Assembly: GCF_022711995.1 (NCBI RefSeq)
Contig: NZ_JALAHI010000041.1
Location: 1-64,000, forward strand
DNA length: 64,000 nt
Direction: 5' to 3'
From: Enterococcus sp.
GTDB lineage: Bacteria > Bacillota > Bacilli > Lactobacillales > Enterococcaceae
Below the pieces are notes generated by a model. The model worked only from the letters and a program-made list of their open reading frames with translations. It did not search any database and was not told the DNA's origin. This document shows positions 25,208 to 34,028 of the stretch, one piece after another. The translations under genes and the position numbers were made by a program. Positions within the stretch are counted from its first letter, which is position 1. Every line of letters starts with the position of its first letter.

Positions 25208-26230
25208 TTATGTTGCTGCGGAAGAACGGATGCCGACGCTGTTCTTTCGCACAATTTTAGGGGTTAATTGCAAATAACGTGGTGCTTTTTCTTCGATAGC
25301 AGATAGCAAGGAAGCCACTGCTTTTTCTCCTAAAACCGTCACGTCTTGTTCGACAGAAGTCAGGGGTACTTCTAATAAATCATTTAAAAACAAATTGTCA
25401 TAGCCCACGATGGACATTTCTTCAGGAATGTTGATCCCTAGCTCTTTGGCTCTTTTCATGATTCCTAAAGCAATCAAATCATTTCCTGCTACAATACCAG
25501 TGATTTCTTGATTGTTCAAAAGCTGATCCGCTTTGTCATAGGCATCTTCAAATTGAAATTTTGTGACTACCCGCCAACTTTCTTGCTGAGGCAGTTGCGC
25601 TTCTTTTAAAGCATCCAGATACCCTTGGTAGCGATAAATGCAGTTGATATTTTTATCGGGATTCATCATGATGCCGATATTTTGGTGCCCATTATTGATT
25701 AATTCCATAGTCGCAAGGTAGCCGCCTTGGCGATTATTATAGAACACTTGCCCTACCGGAAAATTATCCAGCCCTCGATCAACCAGCACCAATGGTACGG
25801 AAATACTGCCTAAAAACTCTTTTAATTCTTCTTCGTAAGTATAGGATTCACTCGAAAGAGCTAATAGTAGGCCATCCACATTACGATCGATCAATAGTTG
25901 GATCAATTCTTTTTCGGCAGCAAAATGATCATTTGAATTGACTAGAATCAAAAGGTAACCAATTTTTCGCAATTGGTCTTCCAAAACTTTTGCTAATTGT
26001 GCAAAAAAAGGATTGTTGATGTCTGGTATGACCAATCCTATGGTATTCGTTTTGTTTAGCACTAAACTTTTTGCCGCAATATTAGGCGAATAATTGTTTT
26101 CTTTCGCTAATTGTTTGATCAGACGTTTTTTCTTTTCCGAGATGCGAATCGGTTTGTCATTTAAGACTTGTGAGACAGCAGCGATCGAGACGCCTACTTC
26201 TTCAGCGATATCTTTTAAGCGGATCTTCAC
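25208..26230 (-). CDS. LacI-family transcriptional regulator
   Basis: 340-residue repressor. The N-terminal helix-turn-helix and hinge are clear (RLKDIAEEVGVSIAAVSQVL, then NIAAKSLVLNKTNTIGLVIP). The sensor domain resembles RbsR-type ribose or nucleoside sensors. It lies directly upstream of the nucleoside operon in the same direction, separated by a hairpin, the promoter and two identical operators that it most likely binds. Ribose or a nucleoside is the inferred inducer. Confidence 0.9.
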   Translation of the reverse strand: MKIRLKDIAEEVGVSIAAVSQVLNDKPIRISEKKKRLIKQLAKENNYSPNIAAKSLVLNKTNTIGLVIPDINNPFFAQLAKVLEDQLRKIGYLLILVNSNDHFAAEKELIQLLIDRNVDGLLLALSSESYTYEEELKEFLGSISVPLVLVDRGLDNFPVGQVFYNNRQGGYLATMELINNGHQNIGIMMNPDKNINCIYRYQGYLDALKEAQLPQQESWRVVTKFQFEDAYDKADQLLNNQEITGIVAGNDLIALGIMKRAKELGINIPEEMSIVGYDNLFLNDLLEVPLTSVEQDVTVLGEKAVASLLSAIEEKAPRYLQLTPKIVRKNSVGIRSSAAT

Positions 26231-26410
26231 TCTTCTTCTCCTCGCTTTCCTGTTTTTCTACGATTGTCCTCTCTATTTTAACATAGCTCTGATTATGTAA
26301 GAAATTCCTTGAAGGATTGGGTATTTTTACTGTTTCAAATCAACGTAGTTTACCTATAAAAAGGCTATTGCGGTTTTGAACTACCCCACGCTTGCTTGCT
26401 ATCCAACAAA

Positions 26411-26444
26411 GACCGAACTCTCTTGATTTTCGAAAAGTCCGGTC
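26411..26444 (-). terminator. Probable terminator of the esterase operon
   Basis: Minus strand GACCGGACT pairs with AGTTCGGTC and is followed by a short T-run. It is 27 bases after the esterase stop. Confidence 0.5.
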
Positions 26445-26470
26445 CAGTTCTATCCTATTTTCGCTAATGA

Positions 26471-27277
26471 TTAAAAATTGATTTTTATCCAATCGGCAAA
26501 GAGCTCGGGCCAACGAACCACCGAGTCTTCAATGGCGTGTGCGCCACCACTAACTGTTTCTTTGGTTCCCAGACTTAGACCGTGACCGCCTCTCGGGAAA
26601 ATATGCAATTCATAAGGCACCTCATGGCTGCGGAGCTGTTGCGCAAACAGCAGACTGTTTTCTGCTGGTACTAGCCCATCTTCCAATGTGTGCCACAAAA
26701 ATGTCGGCGGTGTGTTTTGACTGACTTTTTTTTCAAGGGAAAGCTGCTCTTTTTGTTCTTCATAAGCATCCCCTAAAAGGGCGCGGAAAGAGCCTTCATG
26801 GGCAAATTCCCCACTCGAAAGAACGGGATAACTTAACAACAACCCATTCGGACGCCATTCGTGATTGGCTCCTGACAATGTTTCTGCTAAAAAGGCTTCT
26901 TGCCAAAACACCCCCAGACTAGCGGCTAAGTGGCCCCCAGCTGAAAAGCCGGCAACGATGATTTTCTTTGGATCAACGTGCCACTGTGTATGATTTTGGC
27001 GAATCAACTGAACACTCGCTGCCAGCTCCTGCAAGGCTAATGGGTACACATTCGGTTTGATACTGTAATGTAAAACAAACGCCTGAAAGCCAAAACTCAT
27101 CATTTTGACAGCGATAGGTTCTGCTTCGCGATCCGACAAAAACTCATAGCCTCCGCCAGGACAGATAATGACCGCCGGACGCAAACGGTCCTGCTCCATC
27201 TCTTCAGAGTTCTCAATGACATAAGTAGTCAATGTGGCTTGACTGCCAGAAAGTGGTTGGATAACTTCATGGATCAT
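26471..27277 (-). CDS. Alpha/beta-hydrolase, acetylesterase-like
   Basis: 268-residue serine hydrolase. The oxyanion region is IICPGGGYEFLS, the nucleophile serine is in VAGFSAGGHLAASLG, and the acid and His are in LEDGLVPAENS and FPRGGHGLSLG. This matches the BD-FAE/acetyl-xylan-esterase-like group that removes acetyl or other acyl groups from sugars. There is no signal peptide. It is the third gene after an SGNH esterase and GH29 fucosidase, so it probably de-acylates imported oligosaccharides. Confidence 0.85.
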   Translation of the reverse strand: MIHEVIQPLSGSQATLTTYVIENSEEMEQDRLRPAVIICPGGGYEFLSDREAEPIAVKMMSFGFQAFVLHYSIKPNVYPLALQELAASVQLIRQNHTQWHVDPKKIIVAGFSAGGHLAASLGVFWQEAFLAETLSGANHEWRPNGLLLSYPVLSSGEFAHEGSFRALLGDAYEEQKEQLSLEKKVSQNTPPTFLWHTLEDGLVPAENSLLFAQQLRSHEVPYELHIFPRGGHGLSLGTKETVSGGAHAIEDSVVRWPELFADWIKINF

Positions 27278-27287
27278 AGTGATTGCC

Positions 27288-28751
27288 TCATTTCATGATT
27301 ATTTTAAACACAATGGGTTCATGGGTCTTGATGGGACAGTCGATAAGCAGACCCTCTGTCGTTACTTGCCAAGATATTGGTGTCTCTTCATAGCCAAGAA
27401 TGCTTACCTCTTTGATGATACCATGAAATTCTGGTAAGTTCTGATCAACTGATTTAGCAAGCGAACGAATCCGTGCCTGTCCATTTTCGGGACAAACCAT
27501 ACCAATAGCATACAATGCTGCCCCTCGAACCGTAAAGCGAAAATCTTCGCTGGTATAGTCGGTTACTTGGGCTTCTTGAAACTGACCAGATCGGATTTTT
27601 GTCGGTCCTTCCCCGGCTTTGCGCCAAGGTTTGGTTTCATAGATGGCTTCCCCGTTGCGCGTCAACCATTCACCAATCGCTTGCAGAATTTCTCGGTCCC
27701 TTGCAGGAATCGTGCCATCGGCTTTCGGTCCCACATTCAATAATAGATTGCCGTTTTTGCTGACTACTTCGATCAAGTCATGAAGGATCTCGTTGCTTTC
27801 TTTGTAATCCAATGATGTCGTATAGCACCATGAATTGCGGGCAATCGCCGTATCTGTTTGCCAATAAAAAGGCTGTGGGTCAGCAAATTTCCCGCGCTCA
27901 ATCTCAACGATGCCACTGCCAAACATCATTGCATCATGTTTGTAACAGATCCCGACCTTCTTTCCCCATTCCACGCCACGGTTGTAATAGTAAGCGGCAA
28001 ACTGCTGCAAATAGGGCTTAAACGCATCGTGCTGGATCCACCAATCAAAATACAACAATTCTGGTTGATACCGATCGACTAATTCGCAGGTGCGCAACAA
28101 CCAATCCTCTAAAAATTCAGTTGAAGGATAAGGTTTGCTGAACAAGTCCTGATTGTCTGGTTCAGGCATGGCTGGCCAATAAAAATCGCCTTTGACTAAC
28201 GGCTCTTTGATATCACTGGCAAATTCTTTGCTGTGCCCCATGAAAAACCAATGTTCCCCCCGATGAGAAGAAGTACAGAAATGCAGATTATTGGCTTCGA
28301 TGGCTGTTTTTAAATGACCGAGAATGTCTTTTTTAGGCCCCATCTCCACTGCATTCCAGTGAGACAAGTCACTTTGATACATTTGAAAGCCATCATGATG
28401 TTCTGCTACCGGAAAAACATATTTTGCCCCCGACGCTTTAAAGAGTACCGCCCATTCATCGGCTGAAAAGTTATCTGCAGTAAACATGGGGATAAAATCT
28501 TGATAACCGAAGTCTGCTTGTCGGCCATAGGTTTCTTGATGATGGACAAACTCCGGCGAGCCTTGAATGTACATATTGCGGGAATACCATTCATTGTTGA
28601 AAGCTGGTACACTGTATAATCCCCAATGGATAAAAAGCCCAAATTTCGCTTTACTGAACCATTCAGGCAACTGAAAGGTGCCCAATGATGCCCAGTTCGG
28701 GAAAAACGGACCTTGATTTGCAACACGATCAATGGTTTGCAAGGTGATCAT
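27288..28751 (-). CDS. GH29 alpha-L-fucosidase
   Basis: 487-residue glycosidase of family 29. The N-terminal WFSKAKFGLFIHWGLYSVPA is the family hallmark, and the nucleophile aspartate is in PELLYFDWWIQH. SKNGNLLLNVGPKADGTIP is also conserved. A C-terminal beta-sandwich follows from about residue 350. It releases L-fucose from oligosaccharides. It lacks a signal peptide. Its ATG overlaps the SGNH-gene stop (ATGA). Linkage preference (alpha-1,2 versus 1,3/1,4) is not clear. Confidence 0.93.
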   Translation of the reverse strand: MITLQTIDRVANQGPFFPNWASLGTFQLPEWFSKAKFGLFIHWGLYSVPAFNNEWYSRNMYIQGSPEFVHHQETYGRQADFGYQDFIPMFTADNFSADEWAVLFKASGAKYVFPVAEHHDGFQMYQSDLSHWNAVEMGPKKDILGHLKTAIEANNLHFCTSSHRGEHWFFMGHSKEFASDIKEPLVKGDFYWPAMPEPDNQDLFSKPYPSTEFLEDWLLRTCELVDRYQPELLYFDWWIQHDAFKPYLQQFAAYYYNRGVEWGKKVGICYKHDAMMFGSGIVEIERGKFADPQPFYWQTDTAIARNSWCYTTSLDYKESNEILHDLIEVVSKNGNLLLNVGPKADGTIPARDREILQAIGEWLTRNGEAIYETKPWRKAGEGPTKIRSGQFQEAQVTDYTSEDFRFTVRGAALYAIGMVCPENGQARIRSLAKSVDQNLPEFHGIIKEVSILGYEETPISWQVTTEGLLIDCPIKTHEPIVFKIIMK

Positions 28752-29401
28752 TGACTCACCTTACTTTCTACTGTTTCCAGCCATGTTTTTGCAATCAAGA
28801 CGTGACCGGCTAATGACGGATGGACCCGATCACTGCTTAAAACGTAGGAAGATTGCTGCGTTAAAAAACGATCGATCTCTTGTTGCACATCCCCATAGGG
28901 CAGCTGGTATTCTTGTGCTAACCGTTGTACCACTTCTTGATACTTAGCCAGATAACACCGCATTGGATCTTGCTGGTTTTGTTCTACCATAAAGGGTGCC
29001 AACAAAATGATCCCTTTGACATGAGGGAGTGTCCTTTCAAGCAACGAACGATAAACGATCTCAAATTGACTCACATCTACGAGCGGTGCTTGGCAAAATA
29101 TTCCGTCAAAATGTCGCCAAACATCGTTGATACCAATCATGATCGTTACCCAATCCGGTTGAAACTCCAAGACATCTGTTTGCCAACGCTGTTCCAATTC
29201 GAGAATGGTATCGCCGCTGTTCCCCCGATTGACAACCATGAATTCTTGTTCCGGCAATAGACCAGTGGTATAGGCGTTGATCAAATTGACATAGCCCTCC
29301 CCCCATGACCCCCAGCCAGCAGGGATCGCCTCTCGATTTCGATTGCTGTCTGTGATTGAATCGCCAACAAACAATAAGCGATCCTTCTTTGTTGTTAACA
29401 T
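28748..29401 (-). CDS. SGNH/GDSL-type esterase
   Basis: About 217-residue hydrolase. Block I is LLFVGDSITDSNRN with the catalytic serine, block II Gly is in RGNSGDT, block III is IGINDVW, and block V Asp-His is in SSDRVHPSLAGH. Such enzymes act as carbohydrate acetylesterases or lysophospholipases. I chose the ATG at 29401, which has an AGGA site 8 bases upstream. Position before fucosidase and a second esterase favours a role in removing acetyl groups from plant oligosaccharides. Confidence 0.88.
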   Translation of the reverse strand: MLTTKKDRLLFVGDSITDSNRNREAIPAGWGSWGEGYVNLINAYTTGLLPEQEFMVVNRGNSGDTILELEQRWQTDVLEFQPDWVTIMIGINDVWRHFDGIFCQAPLVDVSQFEIVYRSLLERTLPHVKGIILLAPFMVEQNQQDPMRCYLAKYQEVVQRLAQEYQLPYGDVQQEIDRFLTQQSSYVLSSDRVHPSLAGHVLIAKTWLETVESKVSQ

Positions 29402-29423
29402 AGTTTCATTCCTTTCGCTAAGC

Positions 29424-29462
29424 AAAAAAGATCGACCGTTACATAAGTGGCCGATCTTTTTT
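29424..29462. terminator. Terminator between the ABC operon and the SGNH operon
   Basis: Arms AAAAAAGATCGACC and GGCCGATCTTTTTT. It follows the binding-protein gene by 65 bases. No strong separate promoter is visible between it and the SGNH start, so the three enzyme genes may be expressed partly by read-through. Confidence 0.8.
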
Positions 29463-29526
29463 AGCTGATCTCTCACATCGTCCTTCAGTATTGACTAGTG
29501 CTTGATTTTCCTGTTAATGCTACTCA

Positions 29527-31278
29527 TTAATCGGCGTCACCAAACTCTTTAGCTACTTGTTCCCGTTTGGCATTTTGATCTTTGGCATTGGCCATATCAA
29601 ACTCTAGAACCGTTTGATAACCTAAGCCATCGGCGGTTTTTTGCATTTCTTTCAGTAAGCTGTTGAATTCCGCTTCATCTTTTGCGAAGACCATTTTCCA
29701 TGAATATTCCACGATGGTTGATTTGGCTTGATTCCGCAACGTAGATATTTCGGAAGAATCTTCGGGAGCCACATAACTGGCCCCTGGTGCCACCGCCAGT
29801 TGGTCATGACTTTCCAAATATTCGATGGTTGACTGCGCATTGTCCATATTCTTAGACCAGTCTTCTTTGACCGGATCTGTCATTTCTTTTTGGTAACTAT
29901 CCCACATCGTGTAGGCATAAGGGAATCCAGTATCTGGGTTCGTGTCGATCGGTAAAACCGTGTTGACATTCAATGCCGAAACACCATCTTTATACGTGCC
30001 GCCGCCATACTCTTCCGGTACATCGCCATTGCCGTCTAACAATGCTTTTTTACCAAAATCAGTCAATACAGGTTCGCCGTCTTTCATCTCCCAAGTCAAT
30101 CCTTCAGGACCACTGCTACCGCTAGTTTGAGAAGAGTTGGCTAACACACCTTCTGAAGAATACAGCCAGTCGATAAATGCTGCGATTCGTTCTGGGTCTT
30201 CTGCATTTGAACCGATACCGATAAATTGTTTGCCACCATAGACTTCGGCCCCGTAAGAAAATACCGTTTGGTCTTGAATCGGTACCATCATAAAGCCTTT
30301 TCCAGCATCCAAATTCGTCGTAGTGTTGAAAGCAGCTTGCCCCAACCATGGCCACCAAGAAAACAGCACTTGGCCATCTTGGAATTTGGCAAACAATGTA
30401 TCATAGTTTTGGGTAGTTGATTCTGGATCGATCAATCCCATTTGATTTGCTTGATAGTAAAATTTCAGCGCCCGAATATATTCGGAGTTGCTATCTAAAA
30501 TGCTTTGATAATCAGATCCATCCGCTTTTGCTAATGCAAAACCAAGTTCGTCATAGCCATAATAAGTGACCAACTGTTTGCCAGCGTTCATCATATTGCC
30601 ATCCCAGTCGCCAAACAATGAGAAACCGTAAACTTTTTTACCGGAATCTGTCGTTGGGTGGTCTTCTTGCATCTTTTGAATAACTGGCAATAAGTCTTCT
30701 AGGGTTTTCACATCAGGATAGCCTTGTTCCCCATAGAAATCCCAGCGGAGATAAGCGCCAAAGGTTGGATCCAAGCCCTCGGAAGGATCCGTTGATTTCA
30801 ATGTTGAAACAGACGTAGGAAAACCATAGATTCCATCGGCATCTTTGTTTAGATTTTGAACAGCGGCATCAAAGCGGCTGACGTTTTTCATGTCTTTGTA
30901 ATAATCGCTGGCATCTGCCAACAATCCGGCTTCGACTAATTCATTGTATTGCTGCCCATTGTCGACAATGATCAAGTCGCCTAAGTCTCCGGCAGCTGTT
31001 CTGGTTTGATAGAGTGTATCGCCGTTTCCTGCCACATTCGGAGCAATCACATTTAATTCCATATTGAACTTATCTTTGACGATTTTAGCAAACCAGCCTT
31101 CTTGAACACCCATATAGTTCGCTAGTCCATCGTAGACATCAATAGTGATGGTTTTGTCGTATTTGCCATCACTTGACGCCGCATCTTTTGCATCAGATGA
31201 ACCGCCGCATGCGGATAACGCCCCCAACAAAGTGACACCCAAAAGACCAGTTGTTAGATATTTGGACATTTTTTTCAT
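29527..31278 (-). CDS. Large extracellular solute-binding lipoprotein (LipO/YtcQ-type)
   Basis: About 583-residue lipoprotein, larger than usual family-1 binders and of the YtcQ/LipO class that pairs with LplB/YteP-type permeases. The start at 31278 (MKKMSKYLTTGLLG) has a GAGGG site; the lipobox is LLGALSAC. In-frame sequence further upstream lies within the permease gene. It is the third gene after the two permeases. Substrates of this class are complex plant oligosaccharides; here a fucose- and xylose-bearing one is inferred from the neighbours. Confidence 0.9.
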   Translation of the reverse strand: MKKMSKYLTTGLLGVTLLGALSACGGSSDAKDAASSDGKYDKTITIDVYDGLANYMGVQEGWFAKIVKDKFNMELNVIAPNVAGNGDTLYQTRTAAGDLGDLIIVDNGQQYNELVEAGLLADASDYYKDMKNVSRFDAAVQNLNKDADGIYGFPTSVSTLKSTDPSEGLDPTFGAYLRWDFYGEQGYPDVKTLEDLLPVIQKMQEDHPTTDSGKKVYGFSLFGDWDGNMMNAGKQLVTYYGYDELGFALAKADGSDYQSILDSNSEYIRALKFYYQANQMGLIDPESTTQNYDTLFAKFQDGQVLFSWWPWLGQAAFNTTTNLDAGKGFMMVPIQDQTVFSYGAEVYGGKQFIGIGSNAEDPERIAAFIDWLYSSEGVLANSSQTSGSSGPEGLTWEMKDGEPVLTDFGKKALLDGNGDVPEEYGGGTYKDGVSALNVNTVLPIDTNPDTGFPYAYTMWDSYQKEMTDPVKEDWSKNMDNAQSTIEYLESHDQLAVAPGASYVAPEDSSEISTLRNQAKSTIVEYSWKMVFAKDEAEFNSLLKEMQKTADGLGYQTVLEFDMANAKDQNAKREQVAKEFGDAD

Positions 31279-31298
31279 TTCGTTCCCTCTTTCTTTTA

Positions 31299-32231
31299 TT
31301 AGCCTTTGACCGCGCCCAACATAATCCCTTTGACAAAATATTTTTGGAACAGCGGGTAAATAAACATAATCGGTAGAACTACAATCACGGAAACGGTCAT
31401 TCGAATCGAAGTTGGTGTTTGTGTCGTGGCAGCAGAAGCGATGCTCGACAAGGATCCAGACGTGTTTTTGACCATTTGTGCCAGCGAATTGGCTTGATTG
31501 ATATAGGTATAAAGAAGATATTGCAGTGAATATAGACTTTGATCGGTGATATACACCAATGTATCTTGAAATGAGTTCCACTGTCCAACAGCAGAGAAAA
31601 TTGCAACAGTTGCCAAGATTGGGGTACAGTTTGGCAAGATCACGCGAAAGAATACTTGAATGATGCCAGCGCCATCCATCTCAGCTGCTTCCTGTAATGA
31701 TTTAGGAATCGATTCGATATAGGTTTTGACAAGAATGATATTAAAGGGCTGTACGATTGCGGGTAAAATATACACCCAGAAGCTATTGGTTAAGCCTAAC
31801 GTTTTCATAGTAATGAATAACGGAATCAATCCGGCGTTGAAGTACATGGTGATCACGACGAAGCGATACCAAAATTTGCGTTTCCACATTTTTTCTTGGG
31901 TAAACATAAATCCTAAAAAGGCAGAGGCTAAGACCGTTGCTGCCGTTCCGATCACTGTTCGGGCAACGGAAACAGTCGCAGCTAGCGGCAGTCCTTTTAG
32001 TTGTAATACCTGACTATAATTCTCCAAATGGATTCCTTCAGGAAAGAAGCGGATTTGGCCTAAGGAACTCAATTCGTTATTACTGATCGAATTGATGATC
32101 AAGTAATAGAAAGGATAGGCACAGATCAATGTGATCACGATGAAAAAACTGTAGTTGATCAACGTGAATAGAACATCTTCTTTTGTTCGGATCGGTTTTG
32201 CTTTTTTCTTGGTGCTGATTGATAATTCCAT
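31299..32231 (-). CDS. ABC importer permease (LplC/YtcP type)
   Basis: About 310-residue permease with six membrane spans. The ATPase-contact loop is LQEAAEMDGAGIIQVFFRVI, and the ending QKYFVKGIMLGAVKG is typical for YtcP/LplC proteins. AAAGGAG precedes the ATG at 32231. It lies 15 bases after the first permease and 20 before the binding-protein gene. Confidence 0.92.
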   Translation of the reverse strand: MELSISTKKKAKPIRTKEDVLFTLINYSFFIVITLICAYPFYYLIINSISNNELSSLGQIRFFPEGIHLENYSQVLQLKGLPLAATVSVARTVIGTAATVLASAFLGFMFTQEKMWKRKFWYRFVVITMYFNAGLIPLFITMKTLGLTNSFWVYILPAIVQPFNIILVKTYIESIPKSLQEAAEMDGAGIIQVFFRVILPNCTPILATVAIFSAVGQWNSFQDTLVYITDQSLYSLQYLLYTYINQANSLAQMVKNTSGSLSSIASAATTQTPTSIRMTVSVIVVLPIMFIYPLFQKYFVKGIMLGAVKG

Positions 32232-32246
32232 CAAATGCTCTCCTTT

Positions 32247-33188
32247 CTAGATAATCGACGTGCCGCGGATTTTTTTTGAAGCGCCATTGACGATGGCCAA
32301 CAAAGCGACTGAGATGACGCTTTTCAGCATACTGATTGCTGTGGCAAGGGACAGGCTATTGCCTCCTAAACCTAAGTTGTAAACGTAGAGATCAAGCACT
32401 TGGATATGATTTTTGTTGAAGGCATTTTGGAAGACAAAGTATTGATCCATTCCGTTGTTCAAGAGATTGGCGATAGACAGCATCAACATGACCAAAAAAG
32501 TTGGCAGCAATGCCGGTAATGTAATATGACGCATCAGATGGAAGCGATTCGCACCATCGATCCGTGCCGATTCATAAAGCTCGGGATCAATGCCGGAAAT
32601 GCCTGCTAAGTACATGATGGCGCCCCAGCCTAACCCTTTCCAAATATTCCATAGGCACATCATCAGCCATGTATGGTTGTCGCTATCTAAAAATTTCAGC
32701 GGGTCTGTGATGAATCCCCACTCCTGTAAAAGTGTGTTGACCAATCCTGTTGAAGAAAATAAACTAAATGCAATTGTATAGACTAAGACCCAACTGATGA
32801 AATTTGGCAATGTCGTCAACGTTTGAACGAGATTTTTAAACCATTTGCATTTGATTTCATTCAGTAAAATCGCGAAACCAACCGGTAAAATCGAAGTGGC
32901 GATTCCCAAAAAGCTCATTGCAAAGGTATTTTTCATCACTTGGACGATCTGGTCGACCTGTGTTTGACTAGAAACCAGCATCCGGAACCAACGTAAGCCA
33001 ACAAACTCGCTGCGGGCTAACCCTAAAGCCGGCTTGTAATCATACAATGAATAGATCCAGCCATGCAGTGGAAAATAAGCAAATAAGAAAACCAGGATCA
33101 AAAAAGGTAGAATACATAAAAACATGATTTTCCCTTCGCGACTGATTCGCTTGTTCGGTCGGGCAGCCCCCTTCTTCCTTAATTCCAT
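32247..33188 (-). CDS. ABC importer permease (LplB/YteP type)
   Basis: About 313-residue permease, first gene of the operon. I chose the ATG at 33188 (MELRKKGAARPNKRISREGK), which has AAAGGAGG 6 bases upstream. The ATPase-contact loop reads LYESARIDGANRFHLMRHIT. LplB/YteP importers are usually controlled by YesMN-type two-component systems, and such a sensor gene is divergent here. No ATPase gene is present; a shared MsmK-type ATPase is expected. Confidence 0.92.
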   Translation of the reverse strand: MELRKKGAARPNKRISREGKIMFLCILPFLILVFLFAYFPLHGWIYSLYDYKPALGLARSEFVGLRWFRMLVSSQTQVDQIVQVMKNTFAMSFLGIATSILPVGFAILLNEIKCKWFKNLVQTLTTLPNFISWVLVYTIAFSLFSSTGLVNTLLQEWGFITDPLKFLDSDNHTWLMMCLWNIWKGLGWGAIMYLAGISGIDPELYESARIDGANRFHLMRHITLPALLPTFLVMLMLSIANLLNNGMDQYFVFQNAFNKNHIQVLDLYVYNLGLGGNSLSLATAISMLKSVISVALLAIVNGASKKIRGTSII

Positions 33189-33206
33189 TTTCTTCCTCCT
33201 TTCTTT

Positions 33207-33221
33207 TGTAACCGCTTTACA
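33207..33221. promoter_or_regulatory. cre-like palindrome before the LplB-type operon
   Basis: TGTAACCGCTTTACA is a near-perfect palindrome that resembles a cre box but is one base longer than the classical spacing. It is 18 bases before the first start codon. Confidence 0.35.
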
Positions 33222-33422
33222 CATTTATACTAGCACCGGCAGAAACGTTTGCCACCCGACAAAAATAGAGTTCTATCCGTAAATTTTAGTCATCCTTTTT
33301 GAGAGATTTGACAAAAACATTGATAAATCAACGATTACAGCTATTAACACTCAGTTGATAAGGCTTTCATAAAATGGCTTTTCCGAGTAATATAAGGATA
33401 GTTTCAAAAGGAGGACAACAAT

Positions 33423-34028
33423 ATGAAATACAATCCCGATGGTCAATTATATAAGATCACTACTGTTTTTTCACAATTTATTCTTTTAAATGTGCTTTAC
33501 TTGCTCTTTTGTCTGCCAGTGGTGACAATCGGTGCAGCCACCTCTGCACTCTTTGAAGTGACGCTTCGCTATGCAGACGACGAACGTGGCGAATTGATTG
33601 CTGGTTTCCTACGGGCGTTTCGTGCCAATTGGAAAAAGGCAACCGGTGCATTTGTACTATTAGGACTACCCATTGCTGCTTTAATCTATAGTGGGTTCTT
33701 CTGGTTTTCTGGTGGAACCTTCCTAACAAGTATTATTGCCGTGATCTCCTTTGTCAGCAGCGGCTATTTTTTCCTAGTATTGGTCTACAGTCTGGCACTG
33801 TTTGGCCGCTTTGAAAATACCTTTAAACAAACGATCAAAAACGCTTTTTTATTGCCTTTGGCTGAAATGGTGCGTTCTCTAGGGTTACTATTGATCCCCA
33901 TCACCCTCTTTTGTCTGGTCGTTTTATTCCCACTGTTCAAATTGCTCTTTGCGTTATTTGGCTTTGCATTCGCTATGTATTGCAGTTCGTTCTTGTTGCT
34001 CGCTGTCTTTCGCCATCAACGATCATGA
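33423..34028 (+). CDS. YesL family membrane protein (DUF624)
   Basis: 201-residue membrane protein with about five hydrophobic segments and the N-terminal motif LYKITTVFSQFILLNVLYLL typical of YesL/DUF624 proteins. These small proteins accompany YesMN two-component systems and LplB-type importers; their exact function is not known. GGAGG precedes the ATG. It overlaps the sensor-kinase gene by ATGA, so the two are made together and may work as a membrane pair. Confidence 0.85.
   Translation: MKYNPDGQLYKITTVFSQFILLNVLYLLFCLPVVTIGAATSALFEVTLRYADDERGELIAGFLRAFRANWKKATGAFVLLGLPIAALIYSGFFWFSGGTFLTSIIAVISFVSSGYFFLVLVYSLALFGRFENTFKQTIKNAFLLPLAEMVRSLGLLLIPITLFCLVVLFPLFKLLFALFGFAFAMYCSSFLLLAVFRHQRS

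Noticed and set aside
31279..31581. Upstream extension of the large binding-protein gene.
   Set aside because: It overlaps the end of the permease gene in another frame and lies before the signal peptide. The start at 31278 has a good ribosome site and lipobox.
33911..34024. Upstream extension of the sensor-kinase gene.
   Set aside because: It is inside yesL in another frame; the ATG at 34025 forms a normal ATGA overlap with the yesL stop.
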